This document shows, in pieces, positions 25,259 through 33,686 of a DNA stretch of 64,000 bases. The notes beneath the pieces are model-generated. The model saw nothing but the letters and a program-made list of their open reading frames with translations, searched no databases and was not told the origin of the DNA. The position numbers and the translations under genes are program-made. The stretch's first letter is position 1. The number at the start of each line of letters is the position of its first letter. This DNA comes from CAVPWP01 sp050789285. GTDB taxonomy: Bacteria; Pseudomonadota; Alphaproteobacteria; Rhodobacterales; Rhodobacteraceae. The stretch covers positions 806,001 through 870,000 of the forward strand of contig NZ_JBOUVX010000001.1 of NCBI RefSeq assembly GCF_050789285.1. Direction: 5' to 3'.

Positions 25259-27858
25259 TCCTCGGCCTCCATTTGGTCCTCGGCCTCGGGCACCAGGAAC
25301 GCAGCCACGAGGCTGTTCTGCTTGAGGGCATAGGCCGTGATGCCGCAGTCTTTCGCGAACCGCTTGAGATCCCCGGCGCCATTGAGGCGGATCGTTCCGC
25401 CGCCGACCTCCTTCACCCGCTCGGCGAGAAGCTCCAGTGCACTCTCCGAGATGTCCGACGTTGCTGCCTCGGCGCCCGCGATGCCTGTGCCGTCGGCGTC
25501 CACCATGACCGTGCCATCCAGCATTGTGTGGTAGGCGGTGACAGGGCGGGCGCCCGCACGAACGAGATCGGTGAGAGCGGTGTCTTCGATTGGACGTTCG
25601 AGCATCGCCCGGTAGAGCGCGACCTGGAGGTCCCATCCTTTCGACATCCGCTCGCGCCGTCCGTTGGCTCGCGACCGTTTGTGGTCGACGACCAGAACGC
25701 GCCCGTCGGGCAGGCGCAGTACGCAGTCGGCTCGTCCGCGGATCAGGAGGCCGCCGTAGTCGCCCGCGAGGTCGATCTCGTTGTGCAGGACTTCCGCGCC
25801 TGAGGATTTCAGGAAACGGGCCCAGGCGAGGACCGTTGTTTCGGCCTCCTTCCGGAGACTCGCGCGTTCGGCGGTCCAATCGGGGCCCGCGAGCCAGGGC
25901 GCCTCCGCCCTGATCGCTGTGTCCAGCGCGTCGGACAGGCCGGACCGGAGGGCCAGATCCTCCGGGACTGGCGCCCCTTCCGGGAACAGGTGTTCGATGA
26001 CCTTGTGCATGACGCTGCCGAGCGTCATGACATCAAGAGTCTCGGGCACCCAGGATCGGTCTTTCGCCTCGAGTTCATCGAGGAGCCAGGCGAGGGGGCT
26101 CACGAGCAAGGTCTCGAGGCGCGAAGGCGATTGCGGGACGTGACGGCCTTCGCCGCTCTCCCTGACGCGCAGAAGGTCGGACCCCAGGTGAACGAGCGCC
26201 TCTGCCGGGGTCGCGGGGGCGCCGCCGCCAGGCACGGGTTCACTGCGCACATGCCCCACGGGCCAGTCTTCCGGCGGATGCGCGCGAAGGTCGACCAGCA
26301 GGTCCTCCGGATCCTTGGCACCGAGGAGGTGGGAGATGAGCGCCAGACCCACAGACGGAGGCACAACCTCGCCCCGCAGGTCGCGCGCTGGCACCGTCAA
26401 GGTCAGTCCCTCAGACGCGGCGCAGAGTTGGCGTCGGAACAGTTCGAGCCCACGCGCGAGGTGTTCGCGCCGCCCCCTGAGGGAGATCCCCGTCGCATCA
26501 CGGATCTGGGCGATCTCGCTTTCGGTGAAGAACGGGTTCGCCGCCGGCAGTCTGGGCCAGCTCCGACCGGCCATCCCGAGCACGATGAGGTGCCGCACCG
26601 GACGCCAGGGCAAAGCAGTCTCGGTGAAGAGCGAGACGCCCTCGACGTAGCGGTCCGCTCCTTCCGCGGGCGCGGGAGAGGGCGCCGCGAGGCGGCGGAT
26701 CGCGGGCCAGTCGAGCGTGTCACCAATGGCTGCCCGCAGCGCGCCGATCCGGGGAGCAAGGTCGAGGGCAGGGAGGGCCTCGGCCATCGAGAAGAGCCGC
26801 GCCACGAGCTGCTCCGGCGAAGAAACCGGGCGCAGGGCGTCCAGAAGAGCCATTCCCTCTTCACGGAGCTTCTGCGCCCTTTGCGACCAGCCGCGATCGA
26901 TCACTTCCCGCGCCATCTGCCGGCCTGTGGCCCGTGACCAAGGCATCGCCGGATGGCTGTAAAAGGTGGCAAGCGCGGTGCGTGGGGCAGGTCCCTGCAG
27001 GACCGCGAGAAGGGCGCTCATGATCTCGCCGGCCGCATCCCGTCGGGCGGGCGTGGCGGGCAATCCGGAGAGCGGAAGGCCGAGGCGGTCGAAGGACTCG
27101 GAAAGCGCCAGCGTGTAGGCCGGGTCGTCGGGCGCCAGAACGCCAAGCTCCGAAGGCGCGGCGACGATATCGTCCGCGAGAAGGGCTTGCGCGCGGGCCG
27201 CAGCGAACTCGGCTTCTTCGCGTGGATCACGCAATCCGAAGACCGAAAGGCTGCGATCGCGGGTTACGGTATCCACGGAACGCCCAAGGCCTCTCTGGAT
27301 TGCCCCAAGCGCCCCAGGCGCTCTGCCATCCGATAGCGCCTGCCGGGTCCTCCAAGCATCAAGCGCCGCCTCGGACGCGATCCCGTGATGCGCGCCGAGA
27401 TGTTCCTGCAAGGCGTTTTCGAGCGAGTCGGCATGAGGACAGAGGGCAGGATCGAGTACCGGAACCGGTTCAAGCGCGTCGCGCGCCTCGCAACGCAAGA
27501 CATGCGAGATCGTGTCGAAAGGGGGCGGCAGCGTCTTCAAATCGCGCCAGAGATCCCGAAGCGCGATGAGGTGCGTGCGCGCCCGTCCGTCCTTCAAGGC
27601 CTCCGGCCGGAGTTCGGCAGGATCGAGCGCGGAGGTCGCCTTCATCACGGCCACGAGCGCCATCTCTACCGCGGCCGTCGTGGCCTCGGGTGCTGCTGCA
27701 AGGCTTTCCGTCCAAGGGGCCGGGCGTCCATTCAGCGCCTCCCTCAAAGACCAGTCGGCCCAGCGCGGCGCAAGGTAGACGTCGCGCAAGAGATCAGGCG
27801 TGACCGGTCGGATTGCGCCCGTCTGGGGTGAGCAGGTGAGGAGCGGATCAAGACGCAT
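25255..27858 (-). CDS. AddB-like PD-(D/E)XK exonuclease subunit
   Basis: An 867-residue protein starting at the ATG at 27858. The N-terminal two thirds are an inactivated helicase-like scaffold: no Walker A lysine is found, while fragments such as ALPWRPVRHLIVLGMAGRSW resemble AddB helicase-lobe strands. The C-terminus carries a RecB-family nuclease: RGRADCVLRL with Asp711, then VVDHKRSR with Asp725-x-Lys727, and a QVALYRAML helix typical of the QxxxY motif. No Cys cluster for an Fe-S centre is obvious, unlike classical AddB. It overlaps the AddA-like gene by 4 bp and starts 65 bp after the HEPN-like gene. Both proteins together would form a helicase with two nucleases that resects double-strand ends. 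Confidence 0.85.
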   Translation of the reverse strand: MRLDPLLTCSPQTGAIRPVTPDLLRDVYLAPRWADWSLREALNGRPAPWTESLAAAPEATTAAVEMALVAVMKATSALDPAELRPEALKDGRARTHLIALRDLWRDLKTLPPPFDTISHVLRCEARDALEPVPVLDPALCPHADSLENALQEHLGAHHGIASEAALDAWRTRQALSDGRAPGALGAIQRGLGRSVDTVTRDRSLSVFGLRDPREEAEFAAARAQALLADDIVAAPSELGVLAPDDPAYTLALSESFDRLGLPLSGLPATPARRDAAGEIMSALLAVLQGPAPRTALATFYSHPAMPWSRATGRQMAREVIDRGWSQRAQKLREEGMALLDALRPVSSPEQLVARLFSMAEALPALDLAPRIGALRAAIGDTLDWPAIRRLAAPSPAPAEGADRYVEGVSLFTETALPWRPVRHLIVLGMAGRSWPRLPAANPFFTESEIAQIRDATGISLRGRREHLARGLELFRRQLCAASEGLTLTVPARDLRGEVVPPSVGLALISHLLGAKDPEDLLVDLRAHPPEDWPVGHVRSEPVPGGGAPATPAEALVHLGSDLLRVRESGEGRHVPQSPSRLETLLVSPLAWLLDELEAKDRSWVPETLDVMTLGSVMHKVIEHLFPEGAPVPEDLALRSGLSDALDTAIRAEAPWLAGPDWTAERASLRKEAETTVLAWARFLKSSGAEVLHNEIDLAGDYGGLLIRGRADCVLRLPDGRVLVVDHKRSRANGRRERMSKGWDLQVALYRAMLERPIEDTALTDLVRAGARPVTAYHTMLDGTVMVDADGTGIAGAEAATSDISESALELLAERVKEVGGGTIRLNGAGDLKRFAKDCGITAYALKQNSLVAAFLVPEAEDQMEAEE

Positions 27859-27922
27859 GAGTGCTTTCGGCGCGCTTTCGGGCAGGGCTGAAGAATCGGT
27901 CCGGTTATGCCTCCTGAGGGTG

Positions 27923-28618
27923 TCAGATTCTGTCGGCCCGGGTGCTGCCTCGCTGTGCCGGCGCGGTGACGACCGGATAGAACGGCTGACCCCAATCCTC
28001 CTCGGGGTTGTCCATCATGATGTCGACGATCACCGGCATGACCACGCGAAGGATGTCGGCCGCATCGCGCACCTGTTGGCGATTGACCTTGCCGTTCCAG
28101 GTGGCACCCCCGTGCATCATCTGGCACCTGAGCATGTAGAGCCGGTCGAAGACCTGCCGCAGCACGTAGGCCGTGTCGCGATCCGCCATTGCACGGACGA
28201 AACGTTCGGCGGAAGACCGGAAGCGCCTGGCCCAGTCGTCGTTCCCGGCTATGCCGTTCTGATTGAGCCAGAAGGGGCGATAGACGAACCGGTTCTCCAT
28301 GAGCTTCGAGATCGGTCCGCGGAACCGATCCCAGACGACGCCGTAGAGACGGCCGTCGTCGTCATGCGCCACGAGCCGATCGATCAGCTCCACGAACTGG
28401 CGCCGGTCGCCAAGACTGCGGTCAGAGTCCACGTCCCGTTCGTCCGCATAGGCGGCGTTGAAGGCGATCCACAGAAAGATGAAGGCGGCGTCGTGATCCT
28501 GCGTCTCCCTTTCGGCCCGGCCGATCCAGCTGATCGCGCGGTGAACCCTCAGGCTAACTTCCTGGGGGAATCCGTCCCGAAGCTGACGTTGTTTGGACTT
28601 GAGTTCGGCATGGCGCAT
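27923..28618 (-). CDS. HEPN-like protein (possible ribonuclease) upstream of the AddBA pair
   Basis: A 231-residue all-helical protein. I chose the ATG at 28618 because CCGGAGA lies 5-12 bp upstream; the frame also extends to 28717. AAFIFLWIAFNAAYADER (about residues 45-62) is typical of the first helices of HEPN/Apea-like proteins, and R-C-Q-M-M-H at 164-169 gives the R-x4-H motif used for RNA cleavage by HEPN ribonucleases. It precedes the AddB/AddA pair on the same strand with a 65-bp gap. HEPN proteins in defence islands often act as abortive-infection effectors. Here one could respond to DNA damage or to nuclease failure, which is inference. Confidence 0.72.
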   Translation of the reverse strand: MRHAELKSKQRQLRDGFPQEVSLRVHRAISWIGRAERETQDHDAAFIFLWIAFNAAYADERDVDSDRSLGDRRQFVELIDRLVAHDDDGRLYGVVWDRFRGPISKLMENRFVYRPFWLNQNGIAGNDDWARRFRSSAERFVRAMADRDTAYVLRQVFDRLYMLRCQMMHGGATWNGKVNRQQVRDAADILRVVMPVIVDIMMDNPEEDWGQPFYPVVTAPAQRGSTRADRI

Positions 28619-28787
28619 CGGCGTTCTCCGGACATGTTTCCGTCCGAGCCTCTTAGAGACGCGAATCTCCGAGGCCCTTGATCTCCCGGTAGCCTCAAAG
28701 GTGAATGTGTTCTGCATGAGGCGAGACGGCGCAAAGGCGGGTTCCGAGGCGGCAATGAATCCAGCATGTGGAATTCCTTTCCGCCAT

Positions 28788-29567
28788 TCAATTGAGATCC
28801 ACGAGGGGTACTGATTGCCGGCGCAACTTCAGGAAAATGTCGCCCGCAATCTCGGCGTCGTAATGGCCGTGGTGCAGTCTCGCGTCCTCGAGGGGAATCT
28901 TGAGGGCGCCGGCGACGTGCTGGAGCTTGTAAGACAATCCATCTGGCCGACCGGGAGAGTAGCCGATGAACGTTCCTGCTTTGCACGATCTCGCCATCAG
29001 AAGGGTGCATATCCATCGATTTCCTGGGCGCCACTTGTGCTTCGTCTTTGCGATTTCGTTCTCGACCACACATTTGTCGAAACGCGCGTTGTGGCACACC
29101 AAGGGCAGATCGCGAACGAACTCCTCCAGCTCGCCAAGTGCTCTTGAGGCCTCAAGAGCGCTCTGCTGACCGCCGCTGGAAACATGGTGGTCCCACATCG
29201 GTGACAGCTTGAGGCCCTTCATCTCACGGGGATCGACGCGGATGTAGCGCGTGAACCTCGTCTTCGACCACGACCACTCGTCAACGGGAGTAAACCTCAC
29301 ACAGCTTATCTCAAAGGCCCGATGCCTCGAACTCTTGGGGACCAGGCCTGTCGTCTCCGTGTCGAGTGCGCAGAACTCGAAGGCTTTGGGAGAGCTTCGC
29401 AGCACCTTCGGCGCCGGAATGGAGCCTCTCTCGGTCTGAGAGACCTTCTTCGGTGTCCCGGCTTGAGGAGGAGGTGGTGTCAAGACTTCAGGGGGCTGCG
29501 ATCTTCGTCCTCTGCGAAGCCATCCGATGAGGATCGCCACCGCAATCGCACCTACGACAAGTTCCAT
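28788..29567 (-). CDS. Membrane-anchored DnaQ-like 3'-5' exonuclease (DEDDh)
   Basis: A 259-residue protein. Residues 2-16 form one hydrophobic segment followed by RRGRR, so the protein is probably anchored at the inner membrane by its N-terminus. A Pro-rich linker runs to about 60. The exonuclease domain shows DTETTG at 69-74 (Asp69, Glu71), HNARFD at 159-164 (Asp164) and H-x4-D at 232-237, a complete DEDDh set. The expected reaction is 3'-5' hydrolysis of DNA or RNA. It sits between the phosphatase/ADP-ribosylglycohydrolase fusion and the HEPN gene on the same strand with gaps of about 110 and 170 bp. Membrane tethering of a DnaQ-like enzyme is unusual and may place it where DNA enters. Confidence 0.82.
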   Translation of the reverse strand: MELVVGAIAVAILIGWLRRGRRSQPPEVLTPPPPQAGTPKKVSQTERGSIPAPKVLRSSPKAFEFCALDTETTGLVPKSSRHRAFEISCVRFTPVDEWSWSKTRFTRYIRVDPREMKGLKLSPMWDHHVSSGGQQSALEASRALGELEEFVRDLPLVCHNARFDKCVVENEIAKTKHKWRPGNRWICTLLMARSCKAGTFIGYSPGRPDGLSYKLQHVAGALKIPLEDARLHHGHYDAEIAGDIFLKLRRQSVPLVDLN

Positions 29568-29679
29568 CGAAAGACCTCACTTACCCGATTGGAGCCTTCA
29601 ACAGGGGTTTGCCCCCAACATTCGCATTTCGCTCGACCCAGGTGACACGGCAGGTAGCCGCTCTTGTGGAACATCTGAA

Positions 29680-31557
29680 TCAAGGTTGCGAATGAGCGAT
29701 CAGCACGGCCTCCGCGAGATCCATCGCGTCGTCCGGCCAATACTCCTTCGGCCGCGGATGGTGCAAGCCAGGCGACGTGACAGCGCGGCAGGAGAGGACC
29801 GCCCGGCGCCAGCGCAGCGGGATGGCGTCCCGTCCCTGGTTTGCCCCGAGAAGCGCGCCGGCGATGGCGGCGTTGGTGTCGGTGTCGCCGCCAAGGCCGA
29901 CCGTCTCGACAAGCGCTTCCTCGAGGTCCTGCCGCTGGTAGAGACGGTGGAAGGCGTTTGCGAGCGCGATCACCACGTGTCCCTGATCGGAGCCGTCGAA
30001 GCGGGAAGGCAGACCATCCATCGACTGCAGGATCGTGATCCGCACCCTTGCCGCCGCGTCTCCGCTCCCGGCCTGCGCCACGGCGACCGAGAGCATCGTT
30101 GCCGGGTCCGCGCCGCCAATCCCCGCCGCGATGGCCGCGGCAAAGGCCGAGGAGGCAGCCACGCAGACCGGATTGGGGTGCGTGAGCGCCGCATCTTCTG
30201 CCGCAAGCTGGGCTGCGAGTTCGGGGCGCCCGGCGGCGAAGAGGCCGATCGGGCTCACCCGCATGAGGGCGCCGTTCGACTCGCTGCCCGTGTTCGGGCG
30301 GCCGCGCCCTGTGAGGGCGGAAAGTCCCGCCTGCGTCGTGCCGCCGATGTCGAAGGGTCCGCTTGCGCCCCAGGCGACATAGGCCCTGCCGACCGCGTCC
30401 CGGTCGAACCGGCCTTTGGCTGCGAGAGAGCGCGCGAGAGCAAGCGCCATCTCGCTGTCGTCGGTCGGCTGGCCCGCAAGAGTGTTCCAAGTCCCGCCGT
30501 CGGTGATGTCCCGGACGCCGTCGGGATGGCGGGAGCGGATCGCGTCGGCCTTCTGGAACTCGACGGCGGAGCCGAGGGCATCTCCCGCGAGCTGCCCGAG
30601 CAGCGCTCCCTGGGCGCGGCTCAGCATGAAGGCCGACGAGGTGCGCCGCGCGGGCCGCGCGGGGTGGCGCTTCTCCTTCTGGGAGGGCGCGTCGAGCTTG
30701 CGGCCGACAAGCTCCGCCACCGTTCGTGGGCGGCCGCCGATGCAGCCGCGGAACCGGGCCGAGGGGGCGTAGGTGAGGGGTTTGCCGTCAAGCTGGACAA
30801 GATCGCCGCCGACGCCGCGCAGGATCGCGTGTCCCCCGGCGATGTCGTAGGGATCGAGGCCCGACGTCAGGCTGATGCCGGCGTCAACCTCGCCCGCTGC
30901 GGCAAGGGCAAGCCGGTAAGCGATGCTCGGGACCGCGACGAAGCGGGCCGGTGCGATGCGTTCGTGGTTCGAGCGCGCGAAGTCGGCGGCCTCGTCGTTG
31001 AACGCCACCACCCGCCCGGGCCGCAGGTCGCCCCGGTCCGGCGAGCCAAGGGGCCAGAGGTTCGGGCCGCGGGCCTCGGCCGAGAGCGCGAAGGCCGGGG
31101 CATCGCCAATTGGGGTCAGCATCTCCCCGTTCCGCATCGGCGGGAGGTTCTCCGCCCAGGCGAAGAAGTCTCCCCGGTCGTCGGGTGCGGTCGGTGCGTA
31201 GACGACGCCAAGGACGGGGGCGCCTTCGCGGACCAGCGCCACCGAGATCGCCGAGCCGCGCAGGCCCTTGAGGAAGGCGCGGGTGCCGTCCTGCGGGTCG
31301 ACGACCCACGTGTCGGGCGAGTCCGAGGCGACGCGGGGCATTTCCTCGTCGTGCCAGCCGCAGGCGTGCAGGCCGAGGAGGCGGTCCTTCAGGAGGCGCG
31401 CGATCTCGGCGTCGATGAGCGCCTTGTCGCCGCTGCTGCGCGGTCCTCCCGGGCGGTGGAATTCGGAGCGCAGGAGCGCGCCCATCTGGAGGACGGCGTC
31501 GGCCACCGGGGCGATAAGCTCGGCGGGAACAGGCAGGTTTTGGGTTCGGCGTAGCAT
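29680..31557 (-). CDS. Fusion of inositol-monophosphatase-like phosphatase and ADP-ribosylglycohydrolase
   Basis: A 625-residue two-domain protein. The start at 31557 has GGAG 7 bp upstream; in-frame extensions exist to 31656. Domain 1 (about 10-290) is FIG/IMPase/CysQ-like: metal-binding DPQDGT at 87-92 and GLDPYDIAGG at 233-242, the usual two metal-site motifs. Domain 2 (about 312-625) is an ARH/DraG fold: GDALGS (325-330), TDDSE (365-369) and GGDTDTN (556-562), the three metal-binding Asp clusters. The first domain would remove a phosphate from a small nucleotide or sugar phosphate and the second would cleave an ADP-ribose N- or O-glycosidic bond. One chain could thus strip and recycle a phosphorylated ADP-ribose product. 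It is transcribed divergently from the gene at 31655. Confidence 0.88.
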   Translation of the reverse strand: MLRRTQNLPVPAELIAPVADAVLQMGALLRSEFHRPGGPRSSGDKALIDAEIARLLKDRLLGLHACGWHDEEMPRVASDSPDTWVVDPQDGTRAFLKGLRGSAISVALVREGAPVLGVVYAPTAPDDRGDFFAWAENLPPMRNGEMLTPIGDAPAFALSAEARGPNLWPLGSPDRGDLRPGRVVAFNDEAADFARSNHERIAPARFVAVPSIAYRLALAAAGEVDAGISLTSGLDPYDIAGGHAILRGVGGDLVQLDGKPLTYAPSARFRGCIGGRPRTVAELVGRKLDAPSQKEKRHPARPARRTSSAFMLSRAQGALLGQLAGDALGSAVEFQKADAIRSRHPDGVRDITDGGTWNTLAGQPTDDSEMALALARSLAAKGRFDRDAVGRAYVAWGASGPFDIGGTTQAGLSALTGRGRPNTGSESNGALMRVSPIGLFAAGRPELAAQLAAEDAALTHPNPVCVAASSAFAAAIAAGIGGADPATMLSVAVAQAGSGDAAARVRITILQSMDGLPSRFDGSDQGHVVIALANAFHRLYQRQDLEEALVETVGLGGDTDTNAAIAGALLGANQGRDAIPLRWRRAVLSCRAVTSPGLHHPRPKEYWPDDAMDLAEAVLIAHSQP

Positions 31558-31654
31558 TGTGGTCTCCATCTGGTAACGTGATGGCAGAGGGATCGCACGC
31601 CCGGTCGGCGCGCGGTCAGTCTGTCGGAATTTTCCGCACCTGGGGATGGGGATC

Positions 31655-32272
31655 ATGCGGCGCTTCGTCGGCTTCTACTGGACGCTTCCGGTGCCCTTCG
31701 CGAAGTTCACCGCGCTGCCCGACGACATTGACGCGGCCGCGGAGAAGAGCACCACGATCCGCTACCAGCGCGAGCGCGTGCGCCGCTGGGTGAAGGAGGA
31801 GAAGGGCGAGCTCAGCGCCGAGCGCGCCTTTCTCGAACTCGCCCCCGACCGTGGCACGCCCGAAGGTGCGACAGCCGTCGACGCCGCGATTACCGTCGCA
31901 AAGGCGCAAGATGCGGAACTCGTCCTCGTGGATTTCGGCGAGGCTTTCGGATGGCGCACGCATCCTGCGCTCCGGCATCGTCTGGAGAGCTCCGGCCATC
32001 CCTTCGTCATGCTTCCCCCGGAGCCGGTTTTTCTGGACGGAAAACGCTTCGACCCGATCGCGCATTTCCGGACCTGGGCTGAGACGTGGAGAGAATACCG
32101 TGGTTCAAAGGAGACGCGGAAAGGTGCGGTTCTCGCGGCGCTCGGAACCCTGGCAGTGGAGGAGATGACCTATGCCGAAGTGGCGGCTTCGCTCAACGAG
32201 GCGGGCGTCCCCACGGTGAGCGGGAAGTCATGGACGAAGGAGACGCTCCGGAAGTTTCTTGCCATGCCATGA
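31655..32272 (+). CDS. Uncharacterised protein with a serine-recombinase-tail-like HTH
   Basis: A 205-residue protein; GGGGATGGGG precedes the ATG at 31655 (alternative ATG 31646). The N-terminus begins RRFVGFYWTLPVPFAKF, followed by a small alpha/beta domain (VDAAITVAKAQDAELVLVDF). The C-terminus (MTYAEVAASLNEAGVPTVSG, then SWTKETLRKFL) closely resembles the DNA-binding Recombinase tail of large serine recombinases, where such a motif reads out DNA sequence. No resolvase catalytic Ser domain is present, so it cannot be a recombinase. It could be a regulator of the divergent ADP-ribosylglycohydrolase-fusion gene 97 bp away. Confidence 0.55.
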   Translation: MRRFVGFYWTLPVPFAKFTALPDDIDAAAEKSTTIRYQRERVRRWVKEEKGELSAERAFLELAPDRGTPEGATAVDAAITVAKAQDAELVLVDFGEAFGWRTHPALRHRLESSGHPFVMLPPEPVFLDGKRFDPIAHFRTWAETWREYRGSKETRKGAVLAALGTLAVEEMTYAEVAASLNEAGVPTVSGKSWTKETLRKFLAMP

Positions 32273-32591
32273 AAGCGGAGCCCTCGGTCATTCCCGGGGA
32301 GTGACGCCTCGACCAATTCCGGCCCGAAAAAGGTCACCTTCCTTCAATAGGCAAATGGCCAACCTTCGCCGTGTGAGCGATCCGGACCGAATGAATGCAG
32401 TGTCCATTGGGTGAGCCTTGTTCGTTCATCTGGCGCGTGAGCTCACTCAGAGTCCGGACTCCGGGATGAGATATGAAAGAACACGGACGCCATTCGTCGC
32501 GTCCATTTACATGCGCGACGCAGATGGGAGCAGGCTCTTCTCATTGGCCTCCTCTGTCTGTCCTCGCGTCGAACGGTGAGGAACACAATTG
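32273..32591. other. Intergenic stretch with two perfect palindromes before the nuclease/UvrD genes
   Basis: No gene is supported in these 319 bp. They contain GTGAGCTCAC (32437-32446) and GAGTCCGGACTC (32450-32461), two perfect palindromes 3 bp apart, about 130-155 bp upstream of the nuclease start. Such paired palindromes may be an operator. The rest has no recognisable promoter. Confidence 0.45.
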
Positions 32592-33614
32592 ATGCTCGCC
32601 AACCTGCCTGAAAATGCCTTTCGCGACAGCGTACGCGAACGCGATCTCGATCATTTCTTGGTGGAGGAGCTGCATGCTTCGACCGCATTCCGGGATTGGT
32701 TTCTGTCCCGAGTTCGCGGATCGTTCACACCACCCCGGGACTGCGAGGTCAAGCTTCGGAAGTCACCTCCTCGCGCCAATGGAGACGGACGCCAGACTGA
32801 CGTGGAGATCGGCTGGTTTGACCGCGAGGACATCCGAGCCTGTGTTCTGCTCGAGAGCAAGGTGGGTTCGGATTTTCAGCGGGGGCAGGCGGAGGCCTAC
32901 CGGCAGGAGGTGCGCGCCCATCGCGCGCGGCTCGGGCCTACGGCATCCGCTGCGATTCTGGTTGCTCCGGCCGCCCGACTTGCAATCCTCGCTCACAACG
33001 GAGCGTTCGATGCCGAGATTGCCATAGAGGAAATGTCAGAGTTCCTGAGCGGCCGCCTGCATTCCATATCGGCGGGCGAACTCGCACGCCGGCTTGAAGC
33101 ACGAATCGAACTCCTTGATGCCCTTGCAGGAAAGCGTGCAGCCGGAAGTTGGAGCGGTGGCGAAACGATCGAGGAGAAGCGCCAATTCGCGATCGCCTAT
33201 GAGGAGCTCGCTCGGGAGATCCTGCCCGATCTCCGGGTACGTCCTTCACAGAACAGCGAGCGGGCGGTTACGGTAATATTTGAGGATATCTCGGTGGCAG
33301 GGCTTTCAGGGATCAAGCTCCGTCATGAGTTTGGACGGGAACAACGCTGGAAGTATGCCAACCTGCAGTTCAAGGGAAAGGTCGACCGGCTGGAGGATCT
33401 GAAATCAAGCGGTCTTCTCGATGACACACCCTATGTGGCCGAGAAGGCGGGAACCTCGCTTTCGATCCGCGTGCGGACGCCCGGGATCGACGCAAAGGCT
33501 CCCTTCGCGACCGAGAGAAACAAGGTCGTGCAATCTCTGCAGGAGATTCGGGATCTCGTGAGCTGGCTGGCGGCCAATGGCGAACGGCTCACGCGCATCA
33601 TCGGCAATGAATGA
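32592..33614 (+). CDS. PD-(D/E)XK superfamily nuclease
   Basis: A 340-residue protein starting at the ATG at 32592. QTDVEIGWF supplies Asp70, and ACVLLESKVGSDFQRGQAEA supplies Glu88-Ser-Lys90 followed by the QxxxY-like helix. This is the arrangement of small PD-(D/E)XK nucleases of the PDDEXK_4-like type found beside helicases and phage-defence genes. The C-terminal part (about 170-340) contains a beta-rich region (ERAVTVIFEDISVAGLSG, LSIRVRTPG) that may recognise DNA structure or a partner. A UvrD-type helicase gene follows at 72 bp on the same strand, so the two are probably one unit. The metal-dependent phosphodiesterase role is established for the fold, but the substrate is unknown. Confidence 0.78.
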   Translation: MLANLPENAFRDSVRERDLDHFLVEELHASTAFRDWFLSRVRGSFTPPRDCEVKLRKSPPRANGDGRQTDVEIGWFDREDIRACVLLESKVGSDFQRGQAEAYRQEVRAHRARLGPTASAAILVAPAARLAILAHNGAFDAEIAIEEMSEFLSGRLHSISAGELARRLEARIELLDALAGKRAAGSWSGGETIEEKRQFAIAYEELAREILPDLRVRPSQNSERAVTVIFEDISVAGLSGIKLRHEFGREQRWKYANLQFKGKVDRLEDLKSSGLLDDTPYVAEKAGTSLSIRVRTPGIDAKAPFATERNKVVQSLQEIRDLVSWLAANGERLTRIIGNE

Positions 33615-33686
33615 AGGCGACGTGTCCCCTGAACAACGCATGGTCATGCCGATCCGTGAAGACCTCGCCGCAGGCGGTGAGGTCCC

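Noticed and set aside
25259..25879. N-terminal extension of the AddA-like protein
   Set aside because: It overlaps the nuclease domain of the AddB-like gene and is Arg/Gly-rich; the ATG at 25258 starts directly before Walker A, as in AddA proteins.
29527..31554. 675-codon plus-strand frame opposite the phosphatase/ADP-ribosylglycohydrolase fusion
   Set aside because: The composition is Arg/Gly/Ala-rich without motifs, while the minus strand shows two complete active sites.
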